Shown: positions 16,781-25,594 of the stretch, in pieces
How the letters are laid out: each line of letters begins with the position of its first letter
Numbering within the stretch: position 1 is the first letter of the stretch
DNA from: Streptomyces sp. Root1304
Lineage (GTDB): Bacteria; Actinomycetota; Actinomycetes; Streptomycetales; Streptomycetaceae
Direction of reading: 5' to 3'
Assembly (NCBI RefSeq): GCF_001426405.1
Contig: NZ_LMEP01000002.1
Coordinates: forward strand, 174,937 to 238,936
Length of the DNA: 64,000 nucleotides
Notes under the pieces: model-generated
Databases searched by the model: none
The model's input: only the letters and a program-made list of their open reading frames with translations
What the model was told of the DNA's origin: nothing
Program-made: the position numbers and the translations under genes

Positions 16781-19093
16781 TCAGCTCCTCTCCGCGGTGC
16801 CGCGGCCCTGGGGGGAGGTGGGGGGCAGCGGGTCGGTGCGGGAGACCTGGGTCTCCGGGTAGGCCCGGTGGCCGGGGGCGGTGGGCGGGGCGGGGACCTC
16901 GTCGATGTGCGCGGCGGCCTCGATGCGGGCGGCGCAGACCTTGTACTCCGGGATCTTGGAGCGGGGGTCGAGGGCGTCGATGGTGAGGGCGTTGGCCGCG
17001 GTGGGGACGGGCCAGTGGTAGGGGATGAAGACGGTGTCGGGGCGGATGGCCTCGGTGACCAGGGCCGGGAAGACCTCGCTGCCCCGGCGGGTGACGACGC
17101 GGACGGGGTCGCCGTTGCGGAAGCCGTGGGAGGGGTGGACCTCGACCCAGGGGCGGGGGGTCTGTTCGACGAGGGCGCCGAGCCGGCGGGTCTGGTTGCC
17201 GGAGAGGAAGTGGGCGACGGTGCGGCCGGTGGTGAGCGAGAGGGGGTACTCCTCGCTGTACGGGTCCATCGGCGGGTGCCATTCGACGACCTGGAGGTGG
17301 ATCTTGCCGTCGGGGTGGTAGCTGCGGCCGTCCTCGAAGAGGCGGGGGGTGCCGGGGTGCTCGGTGGTCGGGCAGGGCCAGGCGATGCCGCCGGTCTCCT
17401 CCAGGCGTTCGTAGGTGATGCCGTAGTAGTCGTTGACGGTTCCGGCGGAGGCGATACGGAGTTCCTCGAAGACGGAGCGGGAGTCGGGGAACTCGAACTT
17501 GTCGCCGGCGCCGAGCCGTTTGGCCAGCTCGCACATGACCCAGGTGTCGGTGCGGACGCCGGCCGGGGGTTCCTGGGCCTTGTTGTGCTTGACGACCCGG
17601 GCCTCGGCGTTGGCCATGACGCCCTCGTCCTCGGCCCAGACGGTGACGGGGAAGACCACGTGCGCGTTGGCGGCGGTCTCGGAGAGGAAGAAGTCGAACT
17701 GGGCGTGGAACTGGAGGGTGTCGTAGCCGTCCTTGACGGTGGCGTAGTTGGGGAGCGAGACGAAGGGGTTGTTGCAGATGCCGACGAGGCCGCGGATCTC
17801 CTCGCGCTGCATCTGCCAGACCATCTCCATCATGGAGGTGCCGGCGGGCGGGAGTTCGGCCTCGTCGATGCCCCAGATCTCGCAGATCTGGCGGCGGTGC
17901 TCGGGGTTGGTGATGGAGCGGCCGCCGGGGAGGAGGTCGGACTTCTGGCCGTGTTCACGGCCGCCCTGGCCGTTGCCCTGGCCGGTGATGGTGCCGTAGC
18001 CGGCGCCGGGCCTGCCGATGTTCCCGGTGGCGACGCAGAGGTTGATGATGCTGAGGCAGTTCTCGACGCCCTGGGAGTGGTGCTCGACGCCGCGGGCGTG
18101 CCAGGCCATGGCCTTGCCCGCGCCGGCGAACATGCGGGCGACCTGGACGATCTGCTCCTCGGGGACGCCGCAGATCTCGGCCGACCTGGCGGGCGGGTAG
18201 GCGGCGACGGTCGCCTTGACCTCGGCCCAGCCGGTGGTGTGGGCGGCGAGGTAGGCCTCGTCGGTGAGTCCCTCGGCGACGACGACGTGGAGGACGGCGT
18301 TGAAGAAGGCGGAGTCGGTGCCGGGCTTGAGGGCGACGTGGATGTCGGCGGTGCGGGCGACGGCGGTCTCGCGCGGGTCGACGACGATCATGGTGGCGCC
18401 CCGGTCGCGGGCTCCCCACAGGTACTGGGTCATGACGGGGAAGCACTCGCCGACGTTGGAGCCCGCGATGAGGAGGCAGTCGGTGAGGAGGATGTCGGAG
18501 AAGGGGTTGCCGGCGCGGTCGATGCCGAAGGCGAGTTTGTTGGCCCCGGCGGCGGAGACCATGCAGAGGCGGCCGTTGTAGTCGACGTGCCGGGACTTCA
18601 GGGCGACCCGGGCGAACTTGCCGACGAGGTAGGTCTTCTCGGAGTAGAGGCTCGCGCCGCCGAGGAGGCCGAAGGCGTCGTTGCCGTACGCGGCCTGGAT
18701 GCGGCGGATCTCGGAGACGGTGTGGTCGAGGGCCTCGTCCCAGCTGACCTCGCGGAACTCCTCGTCGCGGTTCAGGCGCATCAGCGGGGCGGTGAGCCGG
18801 TCGGGGTGGTTGACCTGCTGGTAGGCGTTGATGCCCTTGGGGCAGAGCCGCATCCGGTTGATGTCGTGGTTGCGGGGCTCGACGCCGAAGACCTTGCCGC
18901 CGTGGTCGACGCGGAGGTACATGCCGCACTGGACGCCGCAGAAGCAGCAGTGGGTGGGGACGAGGGTCTCGCCGTTCTGGTCGGCGCGCCAGCGGTCGGC
19001 GGGGATGCCGCCGGCGTCCCGGAAGTTGCGGGTGCCGGGCGGGGCGAGGGAGGGGTCGAGCGGCAGCGCCCGGGAGGGGTCGGTCGCGGTCAC
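16781..19093 (-). CDS. Mo-bis-MGD oxidoreductase, nitrate-reductase-like catalytic subunit
   Basis: A 770-aa molybdopterin oxidoreductase. The N-terminal [4Fe-4S] site is Cys49-x2-Cys52-x3-Cys56-x27-Cys84 (RLCPKG). The predicted Mo ligand is Cys177 in NGRLCMVSAA; the Cys-Met-x-Ser-Ala form is typical of NasA/NapA nitrate reductases, whereas formate dehydrogenases have Cys/Sec-His. The MGD-binding core (VVDPRETAVARTADIHVALKPG-like) and the C-terminal molydopterin-binding domain are complete. There is no twin-arginine signal, so it acts in the cytoplasm. GTG at 19093 overlaps the upstream subunit's stop (GTGA) and has GAAGAAGG before it. With NarK upstream, nitrate is the leading candidate substrate; formate or another oxyanion is not excluded. 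Confidence 0.88.
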   Translation of the reverse strand: MTATDPSRALPLDPSLAPPGTRNFRDAGGIPADRWRADQNGETLVPTHCCFCGVQCGMYLRVDHGGKVFGVEPRNHDINRMRLCPKGINAYQQVNHPDRLTAPLMRLNRDEEFREVSWDEALDHTVSEIRRIQAAYGNDAFGLLGGASLYSEKTYLVGKFARVALKSRHVDYNGRLCMVSAAGANKLAFGIDRAGNPFSDILLTDCLLIAGSNVGECFPVMTQYLWGARDRGATMIVVDPRETAVARTADIHVALKPGTDSAFFNAVLHVVVAEGLTDEAYLAAHTTGWAEVKATVAAYPPARSAEICGVPEEQIVQVARMFAGAGKAMAWHARGVEHHSQGVENCLSIINLCVATGNIGRPGAGYGTITGQGNGQGGREHGQKSDLLPGGRSITNPEHRRQICEIWGIDEAELPPAGTSMMEMVWQMQREEIRGLVGICNNPFVSLPNYATVKDGYDTLQFHAQFDFFLSETAANAHVVFPVTVWAEDEGVMANAEARVVKHNKAQEPPAGVRTDTWVMCELAKRLGAGDKFEFPDSRSVFEELRIASAGTVNDYYGITYERLEETGGIAWPCPTTEHPGTPRLFEDGRSYHPDGKIHLQVVEWHPPMDPYSEEYPLSLTTGRTVAHFLSGNQTRRLGALVEQTPRPWVEVHPSHGFRNGDPVRVVTRRGSEVFPALVTEAIRPDTVFIPYHWPVPTAANALTIDALDPRSKIPEYKVCAARIEAAAHIDEVPAPPTAPGHRAYPETQVSRTDPLPPTSPQGRGTAERS

Positions 19094-20247
19094 TTGAAGC
19101 CCTTCTTCACGTGGTCGAGGTAGGCGCCGCCGCGCAGGACGCGCTTGCAGCGGGGGCAGTACTCGGCCCATTCGGCGAAGCCGAGGTCGAGGTCGCGCAT
19201 GGTGCCCTGGAGGTTCTGCACGTACGGGGCGGTGTCGATGGGCTCGTGGCAGCGGCGGCAGGCGAGGACTTCCTCGTCCTTGCGGCGGGAGGTGTACTTG
19301 AAGAGCTGCATGCCGACGGCGGCGGGCCGCTGCACGATGTGGAAGAACTTCCCGAACGGGATGTAGATGAGGGTGAAGACCACCGACACCATGTGGAGGA
19401 TCGCGAGGAACTCGTAGCCTCCGCCGTGCAGGAAGATCGACGAGAAGGTGAGCAGGAGCCCGGTCACGGAGATGACGACGAGGGCGATCAGCGGCACCAG
19501 GTCGTAGGCGAAGCGCTGGCCGGTGACGGCTCCGCGGTCCTTCATGCGGCGCCAGAGGAAGTAGGCGGCGCCGGAGATGACGAGGACGGCGGCGATGTCG
19601 AGGCCGTGGAACATCAGCCAGCCGAGGACGCTGAGCGAGTCGAAGCCGATGATCTTGAAGCCCCAGATCCGCATCTCGTAGCCGGGGCCCGAGCCGGTGG
19701 AGGAGGTGAAGGTGAACCAGCCCCAGGTCAGCGGGAAGGTGATCGCGGCGGCGAGCAGACAGCCCCAGAAGACGAGCTGGTGGGCGGCCCAGCGGGCGTG
19801 GGAGCGGGCGCCGAGGAACTTCTGGAAGCCGAGGTAGGTGGCGATCATCTTCGGCAGCGCGGTGGGCGCCCTGCGGAAGTTCGCCGCGGAGAGGAAGGAG
19901 CCCCAGCCCTTGCGGAAGAGGCGGCGGGCGCCGGGGGCGGAGATCCAGACGGTGTAGCGGTAGGCGACGCCGAAGGCGAGGAAGACGGTGGCGACGGCGT
20001 AGGGCAGGAGGGCCGAGTCGAAGTCGCGGAGCAGACGGCTGCCGAGGACGATCGCGAGGATCAGCAGGACCGAGACGGCGGTCCCGGCGAGGGTGGCGCG
20101 GCGGCGGACGGCGGCCGGGGTCTGGGGCGGGGGGCCCGCCGCCGGGTCGCGCGGGCTCCCCCGGCCGGGGGCGTCCGCGACGGTGGCTCCGGTGGCCGGG
20201 TCGTCCGGCGGGGGTGTCGGCTCGGCGGTCTGCGGTGGCTCGGTCAC
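19090..20247 (-). CDS. NarI-like membrane subunit with C-terminal Cys pairs
   Basis: A protein of about 385 aa. A disordered Pro/Asp-rich N-terminus is followed by six predicted helices. Helices 5-6 (FLAILHMVSVVFTLIYIPFGKFFHIVQRP) resemble the haem-binding part of nitrate-reductase gamma/HdrC-type membrane proteins with conserved His. The cytoplasmic C-terminus has CRRCH and, 37 residues on, CPRC: either a zinc-ribbon-like site or a site for a cofactor; CxxCH also formally matches a haem-c motif, though the location argues against it. GTG at 20247 is a tentative start. It is directly coupled to the catalytic subunit gene, so it is probably the quinone-linked membrane anchor. Confidence 0.75.
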   Translation of the reverse strand: MTEPPQTAEPTPPPDDPATGATVADAPGRGSPRDPAAGPPPQTPAAVRRRATLAGTAVSVLLILAIVLGSRLLRDFDSALLPYAVATVFLAFGVAYRYTVWISAPGARRLFRKGWGSFLSAANFRRAPTALPKMIATYLGFQKFLGARSHARWAAHQLVFWGCLLAAAITFPLTWGWFTFTSSTGSGPGYEMRIWGFKIIGFDSLSVLGWLMFHGLDIAAVLVISGAAYFLWRRMKDRGAVTGQRFAYDLVPLIALVVISVTGLLLTFSSIFLHGGGYEFLAILHMVSVVFTLIYIPFGKFFHIVQRPAAVGMQLFKYTSRRKDEEVLACRRCHEPIDTAPYVQNLQGTMRDLDLGFAEWAEYCPRCKRVLRGGAYLDHVKKGFK

Positions 20248-20404
20248 GCGGCCACGGTAAGGCTGTACGTGATCTTTTGCCCTGTTTTGGGGGCTTATGG
20301 GGTGAGGCATCGCCCGGACGGCGTCCGTGGCGTCGCCGGGGGTCGTCGCGGTGGGGCCCGCCCTCGGACCGCCGCCCTCGTACTGCGGCCCCGGGCCCCG
20401 GTCC

Positions 20405-21205
20405 TCAGATCGCGTTCAGGCCGTGGGCGCGGAAGACCTCGCGGACCTCGGCGACCCGCTCGGGGCTCGGGGACGGGGTGTCGTGCAGGGTGAACGGCTT
20501 GGCGAGTGCTTGCCACTTCGCTTCGCCGAGCTTGTGGAAGGGCAGGATGTCCACGCGGGAGACGTTGCCGAGGCCCCCGGCGAAGGCGGCGACGCCCTCC
20601 ACGTTGGCCGGGTCGTCGGTGAGACCCGGCACGAGGACGAAGCGGACATGGACCTCCTGGCCGAGGTCCGCGAGCCGCCTTGCGAAGTCGAGGGTGGGCC
20701 CGAGGGGCCGGCCGGTGACCTTCCGGTACGTCTCGGGGTCCCAGGACTTGATGTCGAGCAGCACCAGGTCGGTGTCGCGCAGCAGGGCGTCGGTGGCGCG
20801 GACGCCCAGGAATCCCGAGGTGTCGAGCGCGGTGTGGAAGCCGAGTTCGTGCTTCATGCGGTGGAGGAGTTCACCGGTGAAGGCGGGCTGGAGCAGTGGT
20901 TCACCACCGGAGACGGTGGCGCCGCCGCCGGAGGCGGAGATGAAGCGGACGTATTTGCCCGCCTCGGCGATCACGTCGTCGGCGGAGGTGCGCTTGCCGT
21001 CGCGCATCTTCCAGGTGTCGGGGTTGTGGCAGTAGAGGCAGGTCAGGGGGCAGCCGGAGAGGAAGGTGACGAAGCGGGTGCCGGGGCCGTCGACGCCGGT
21101 GGACAGGTCCCAGGAGTGGACCGAGCCCTCGGAGGGCCGCCGGGTGGCCGCGGCGGCCGGGGTGGCGGGCAGGACCGGGACGTCGGGTCCGAGGAGTACG
21201 GCCAT
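20405..21205 (-). CDS. pflA: Pyruvate formate-lyase activating enzyme (radical SAM)
   Basis: A 266-aa glycyl-radical-enzyme activase. Its radical SAM motif CPLTCLYC (C-x3-C-x2-C) binds the [4Fe-4S] cluster; SGGEPLLQP and LLDIKSWDPETYRKVTG are typical PflA segments. It uses SAM to install the glycyl radical on PflB under low oxygen. Length matches PflA, although the first 30 residues are a Pro/Ala extension. ATG at 21205 has GGAGG 7 nt upstream. It lies 134 bp downstream of pflB on the same strand, as in facultative anaerobes. Confidence 0.93.
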   Translation of the reverse strand: MAVLLGPDVPVLPATPAAAATRRPSEGSVHSWDLSTGVDGPGTRFVTFLSGCPLTCLYCHNPDTWKMRDGKRTSADDVIAEAGKYVRFISASGGGATVSGGEPLLQPAFTGELLHRMKHELGFHTALDTSGFLGVRATDALLRDTDLVLLDIKSWDPETYRKVTGRPLGPTLDFARRLADLGQEVHVRFVLVPGLTDDPANVEGVAAFAGGLGNVSRVDILPFHKLGEAKWQALAKPFTLHDTPSPSPERVAEVREVFRAHGLNAI

Positions 21206-21339
21206 GGCGGGGCCTCCGGGAAGGGGTGGAGCGAGGATGTGGGGGTCGGGGCGATGCGCGCGGCTCCGGGGCCCGGGTGAGGGTCGAGGGACCGGGGCCC
21301 GGGGCCGCGCGGTTCAGGAACTCGTCGTGACCGGGTGGG

Positions 21340-23610
21340 TCAGAGCGAGCCGTGGAAGGTGCGGTTCAGGACGTCGAGCTGCTGCTCGCGGGTGAGCCGG
21401 ACGAAGTTGACCGCGTACCCGGAGACCCGGATGGTCAGCTGCGGGTGGTTCTCCGGGTGCTCCATGGCGTCCGTCAGCACGTCGCGGTTGAGGACGTTGA
21501 CGTTCATGTGGAAGCCGTCGCCGGCCATGTAGCCGTCGAGGACGCCCGCGAGGTTCCTGATCCGCTCCTCGGGGGTGCGGCCCAGGCCGTCGGGGGTGAC
21601 GGTGTTGGTCAGCGAGATGCCGTCCTCGGCGTCCTCGTACGGGAGCTTGGCGACCGAGAGGGCCGAGGCCACGTAGCCGTGGGTGTCGCGGCCGTTCATC
21701 GGGTTGGCGCCCGGCGAGAAGGGCTCGCCGGCCCGGCGCCCGTCGGGGGTGTTGCCGGTCTTCTTGCCGCAGACGACGTTGGAGGTGATCGTCAGGACGG
21801 ACTGGGTGTGCTCGGCGTTCCGGTACGTGGGGTGCTTGCGGACCTTCCGCATGAACTCCTCGACCAGCCGGACCGCGATCTCGTCGACGCGCTCGTCGTT
21901 GTTGCCGTAGGCCGGGTAGTCGCCCTCGATGACGTAGTCGGTGGCGAGACCGGTCTCGTCGCGGACCGGGCTGACCCTGGCGTACTTCACGGCGGAGAGG
22001 GAGTCGGCGGCGACCGAGAGGCCGGCGATGCCGCAGGCCATGGTGCGGCGCACGTCGCGGTCGTGGAGCGCCATCTCGATGCGCTCGTAGGCGTACCGGT
22101 CGTGCATGTAGTGGATGACGTTCAGGGCGTGGACGTAGACGCTCGCGAGCCATTCCATCTGCTCGTCGAACCTGGCCATGACCTCGTCGTAGTCGAGGAC
22201 CTCGGAGGTGAGGGCGCCGGTGGAGGGGCCGACCTGGGCGCCGGACTTCTCGTCCCGGCCGCCGTTGATCGCGTAGAGGAGGGTCTTGGCGAGGTTCACC
22301 CGGGCGCCGAAGAACTGCATCTGCTTGCCGACGGGCATCGCCGAGACGCAGCAGGCGATGGCGGTGTCGTCGCCGAAGCGGGGGCGCATCAGCTCGTCCG
22401 ACTCGTACTGCACGGAGGAGGTGTCGATGGAGACCTTCGCGCAGAACTCCTTGAAGCCCTGGGGCAGCCGCGGCGACCAGAAGACCGTCATGTTCGGCTC
22501 GGGGGCCGGGCCGAGGTTGTAGAGGGTCTGGAGGTAGCGGAAGGAGGTCCGGGTGACCAGCGGGCGGCCGTCCTCGCCCATGCCGGCGATGGACTCGGTG
22601 ACCCAGGTGGGGTCGCCGGAGAACAGCTCGTCGTACTCGGGGGTGCGCAGGAAGCGGACGATGCGGAGCTTGATGATGAAGTCGTCGACGAGTTCCTGGG
22701 CCTGTTCCTCGGTGAGGAGACCGGCGTCGATGTCGCGCTGGAGGTAGACGTCGAGGAAGGTGGAGGTGCGGCCGAGGGACATCGCGGCGCCGTTCTGCTC
22801 CTTCACGGCGGCGAGGTAGGCGAAGTACAGCCACTGGATCGCCTCGCGGCCCGTGGTGGCGGGGCCGGAGATGTCGTGCCCGTAGGAGGCGGCCATCGCC
22901 TTGAGTTCGCCGAGGGCGCGGATCTGCTCCGACAGCTCCTCGCGGAGCCGGATCGTCTCTTCGAGCGAACGGTTCCCGGCGGGGAGGGAGTTGAGTTCCT
23001 CCTTCTCCTCCTTCTTCACCTCGACGAGGCGGTCGACGCCGTAGAGGGCGACCCGGCGGTAGTCGCCGATGATGCGGCCGCGGCCGTAGGCGTCGGGGAG
23101 TCCGGTGACGATGCCTGCCTTGCGGGCGGCGCGGATCTCGGGGGTGTACGCGTCGAAGACACCGGCGTTGTGGGTCTTGCGGTACTCGGTGAAGACCTTC
23201 TCCAGCTCCTGGGAGACCGGGTAGCCGTAGGTCTCCAGGGCGCCGGCGACCATGCGCCAGCCCCCGTAGGGCATGATCGCCCGCTTGAGCGGGGCGTCGG
23301 TCTGGAGGCCGACGATCAGGTCCTTCTCGCGGTCGACGTAGCCGGGGGCGTGGGCGGTGATGGTCGAGGGCACGTCGTACGAGACGTCGTAGACGCCCTT
23401 CGCGCGCTCCTCGGGGAACTTGTCCGTGATGGCCTTCCACACGGCGGTGGTCCGCTCGGTGGGGCCGGCGAGGAAGGAGGCGTCGCCCTCGTACGGGGTG
23501 TAGTTCTGCTGGATGAAGTCGCGGACGTCGATGGCGTCGCGCCAGAGTCCGCCCTTGAAGCCCTTCCGGGCCCGCTCGGTCACCGTTGCCTCAGCAGGAG
23601 TCGCAGTCAC
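21340..23610 (-). CDS. pflB: Pyruvate formate-lyase (formate C-acetyltransferase)
   Basis: A 756-aa glycyl radical enzyme that cleaves pyruvate with CoA to acetyl-CoA and formate without oxygen. The active-site Cys pair in [18 protein letters not shown] (about residues 420-421) and the radical glycine in VSGYAVNF (about 731) are both present, so it is a true PFL rather than a diol dehydratase or other paralogue. Length equals that of the E. coli enzyme. The start is ambiguous among GTGs; I prefer 23610 over 23619 because GAAGG then has workable spacing. Its activase follows directly and NarK precedes it. PFL is rare in Streptomyces, which are regarded as obligate aerobes, so a role in hypoxic survival is likely. 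Confidence 0.95.
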   Translation of the reverse strand: MTATPAEATVTERARKGFKGGLWRDAIDVRDFIQQNYTPYEGDASFLAGPTERTTAVWKAITDKFPEERAKGVYDVSYDVPSTITAHAPGYVDREKDLIVGLQTDAPLKRAIMPYGGWRMVAGALETYGYPVSQELEKVFTEYRKTHNAGVFDAYTPEIRAARKAGIVTGLPDAYGRGRIIGDYRRVALYGVDRLVEVKKEEKEELNSLPAGNRSLEETIRLREELSEQIRALGELKAMAASYGHDISGPATTGREAIQWLYFAYLAAVKEQNGAAMSLGRTSTFLDVYLQRDIDAGLLTEEQAQELVDDFIIKLRIVRFLRTPEYDELFSGDPTWVTESIAGMGEDGRPLVTRTSFRYLQTLYNLGPAPEPNMTVFWSPRLPQGFKEFCAKVSIDTSSVQYESDELMRPRFGDDTAIACCVSAMPVGKQMQFFGARVNLAKTLLYAINGGRDEKSGAQVGPSTGALTSEVLDYDEVMARFDEQMEWLASVYVHALNVIHYMHDRYAYERIEMALHDRDVRRTMACGIAGLSVAADSLSAVKYARVSPVRDETGLATDYVIEGDYPAYGNNDERVDEIAVRLVEEFMRKVRKHPTYRNAEHTQSVLTITSNVVCGKKTGNTPDGRRAGEPFSPGANPMNGRDTHGYVASALSVAKLPYEDAEDGISLTNTVTPDGLGRTPEERIRNLAGVLDGYMAGDGFHMNVNVLNRDVLTDAMEHPENHPQLTIRVSGYAVNFVRLTREQQLDVLNRTFHGSL

Positions 23611-23673
23611 TGCCCGCACCGCCTTCTTCGAGTCATTCGATCGCGTCGTTGCCTACCTCCATTGCACTCCGTT

Positions 23674-23683
23674 TGATCGATCA
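23674..23683. promoter_or_regulatory. Palindrome in the AT-richer pflB upstream region
   Basis: TGATCGATCA is a perfect 10-bp palindrome about 65 bp upstream of pflB, in a locally AT-richer stretch suited to a promoter. Spacing does not fit the FNR consensus (TTGAT-N4-ATCAA), so the regulator is unknown. Confidence 0.25.
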
Positions 23684-23738
23684 TTCCGGTCGGCATTGGT
23701 CACCGGCCGACGGCCTTTGGTCCCCTTCCGGGAACGCC

Positions 23739-23766
23739 GGAAGGCCCCGCCGCGGCGGGACCTTCC
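23739..23766 (-). terminator. Hairpin terminator after narK
   Basis: GGAAGG and CCTTCC flank a self-complementary CCGCCGCGGCGG core, 20 nt beyond the narK stop. It suggests that pflB has its own promoter in the remaining gap. Confidence 0.55.
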
Positions 23767-23786
23767 TGGAGGGTGCGGCGCGGGGC

Positions 23787-25208
23787 TCAGCTGGGCGCCT
23801 CGGCGTTCTTACGGGCGTAGAACCACCAGGTCACGACCATGCAGCTGACGTAGAAGGCGACGAAGCCCCACATCGCGCTGGTCACCGCCACCGAGCCGAA
23901 CAGGGCCGGGATGAAGAAGAAGCCGTAGGCGGCGATGGCCGAGGTGAAGCCGGTGACCGCGCCGGACTCCATCTCCGCCTGCTTCAGCGCCCTGGCGTGC
24001 TCCGGGGTGCCTTCCTCCAGGCCCTTGAGGTGGGTGCCGCGGAAGATCACCGGGATCTGGCGGAAGGTGGAGCCGTTGCCGATGCCGGAGAAGAAGAACG
24101 CGGCGAGGAAGCAGAAGAAGAAGCCGTAGAACGAGCCGCCGTCACCGCCCGAGGGCAGGAAGTCGATCACGCCGACGATCGAGACGGCCATGCCCACGAA
24201 GGACAGGATGGTGACCCGGGCGCCGCCCCACTTGTCGGCGATCCAGCCGCCGCCCCAGCGGGCGAGCGCGCCCACGGCGGGGCCCATCCAGGCGTAGGTG
24301 GCGACCGAGTAGTCCGGGAACGTGGTCTTGATCAGCATCGGCAGGGCGGCGGCGAAGCCGATGAAGGAGCCGAAGGTGCCGACGTACAGCCAGGTCATCA
24401 GCCAGTTGTGCTTGCGCTTGAAGATGATCTTCTGCCGGCTGAAGGGGGTCGACGCGACCTTCAGGTCGTTCTGCCCGAACCAGGCGACGGCGGCGAGGAT
24501 CAGCAGGATCGGGACCCAGAGGAACGCGGCGTTCTGCAGGTGGACGGGGGTGCCGTCGGCCTTGTGCTGGGCGGAACCGATCGCGATGGTCGACCAGGTG
24601 ATGACGATCGGGGTGAGCAGCTGGACGACGGAGACGCCGAGGTTGCCGAGACCGCCGTTGATGCCGGTCGCGCTGCCTTTCTTCGCCTTCGGGAAGAAGA
24701 AGCCGATGTTGGCGAGGGAGGAGGCGAAGTTCGCGCCGCCGATGCCGCAGAGGGCGGCGATGGCGACCATCACGCCGTACGGGGTCGTCGGGTCCTGGAT
24801 GGCGATGCCGAGCCAGATCAGCGGCACGACCAGGACGGCCGTCGACAGCGCGGTGAAGCGGCGCTGGCCGACCATCGGGCCGAGGAAGGTGTAGAAGATC
24901 CGGGCCGTGCCGCCGGTCAGGCCGGGGATCGCCGTCAGCCAGAACAGCTGGGAGGTCGAGAAGCCGAACCCGACGTCCTTGAGGTTGGTCGCGGTGACCG
25001 ACCACACCTGCCAGACGACGAAGGCCACCAGGAGCGCGGGCACGGCGATCCACAGGTTGCGGGTGGCGACCTTCTTGCCGATCGACTTCCAGAAGAGCTC
25101 GTTCTCGGGCTCCCAGTCGGTGATCGGCCTGCCGGGGCGGTACTGCTCCGTGTCGTACGAGGCGGTCGTCCCGCCCGTCGTTCTGCTGTCCTGGACTACG
25201 GAACTCAT
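23787..25208 (-). CDS. narK: NarK/NasA-family nitrate/nitrite MFS transporter
   Basis: A 473-aa, 12-helix transporter. The nitrate signature regions are visible: ALCGIGGANFASSLANIGFF with FPKAKKGSATGINGGLGNLG after TM4-5, and a matching GNGSTFRQIPVIF region in the second half. The family moves nitrate in (with protons) or exchanges it for nitrite. A soluble N-terminus of about 60 residues contains the conserved PGRPITDWEPENELFWKS-type start. ATG at 25208 has AGGGAAG upstream. It heads the minus-strand run with pflBA and the nitrate-reductase-like complex, which supports nitrate as the substrate of that enzyme. Confidence 0.92.
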   Translation of the reverse strand: MSSVVQDSRTTGGTTASYDTEQYRPGRPITDWEPENELFWKSIGKKVATRNLWIAVPALLVAFVVWQVWSVTATNLKDVGFGFSTSQLFWLTAIPGLTGGTARIFYTFLGPMVGQRRFTALSTAVLVVPLIWLGIAIQDPTTPYGVMVAIAALCGIGGANFASSLANIGFFFPKAKKGSATGINGGLGNLGVSVVQLLTPIVITWSTIAIGSAQHKADGTPVHLQNAAFLWVPILLILAAVAWFGQNDLKVASTPFSRQKIIFKRKHNWLMTWLYVGTFGSFIGFAAALPMLIKTTFPDYSVATYAWMGPAVGALARWGGGWIADKWGGARVTILSFVGMAVSIVGVIDFLPSGGDGGSFYGFFFCFLAAFFFSGIGNGSTFRQIPVIFRGTHLKGLEEGTPEHARALKQAEMESGAVTGFTSAIAAYGFFFIPALFGSVAVTSAMWGFVAFYVSCMVVTWWFYARKNAEAPS

Positions 25209-25594
25209 GGCGCTTCCCTGACTTCCCTGACGTTCTCGAGGCTTCGAGGCTTCGACGTTCCCGCTGCTTCGACGATCTCCCGAGGCTTCGCTTGCCCTTC
25301 CAGGCTGCGCGGCGGGACAGGGAGTTCGTGAGTGCCGATGGTCGCCGGGCGGGCGGGCGTCGGTCGCCCGTCCGGCGGACTTAGGGCCTGTCAGTGACGG
25401 GACGGAGGGACGGGCAGCACCGGCAGGGAGACCGCCTGGGTCGTCGAGGCAGGCGCCGTCCGCCCGAAGCCCGAGCCCGCCCACGCCCGAGCCTCCCGAG
25501 ATCCACACCGCCCGGTGTCCCTACCACGCGCGGCGCCGGGCCGTCGCGCGTGGCACGTGCGTGGGAGGGCCTTCCGCTCTGGTGTGCTGGGGTC
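25209..25594. other. Intergenic region between narK and ltrA (386 bp)
   Basis: Divergent upstream region for narK (leftward) and ltrA (rightward). It contains three copies of GAGGCTTCG (around 25240-25300) but no recognisable gene, RNA or regulator consensus; frames crossing it look non-coding. Confidence 0.5.

Noticed and set aside
16781..19093. Formate dehydrogenase as the identity of the Mo enzyme, suggested by the neighbouring PFL
   Set aside because: The Mo-ligand context is Cys-Met-x-Ser-Ala, as in Nas/Nap nitrate reductases, not the Cys/Sec-His of formate dehydrogenases. Formate remains possible but is not favoured by sequence.
16679..19123. An 814-codon frame opposite the Mo-oxidoreductase
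   Set aside because: Low-complexity Gly/Val/Asp/Glu shadow; the opposite strand has intact Fe-S and Mo ligands.
19090..20247. Haem-c binding by CRRCH in the NarI-like protein
   Set aside because: The motif is in the predicted cytoplasmic tail, where haem c is not attached, and a second CxxC suggests a zinc-ribbon-like site instead.
23674..23683. FNR-type site upstream of pflB
   Set aside because: The half-sites are separated by 2 rather than 4 bases in the centre and only one arm matches TTGAT, so an FNR call is not supported.
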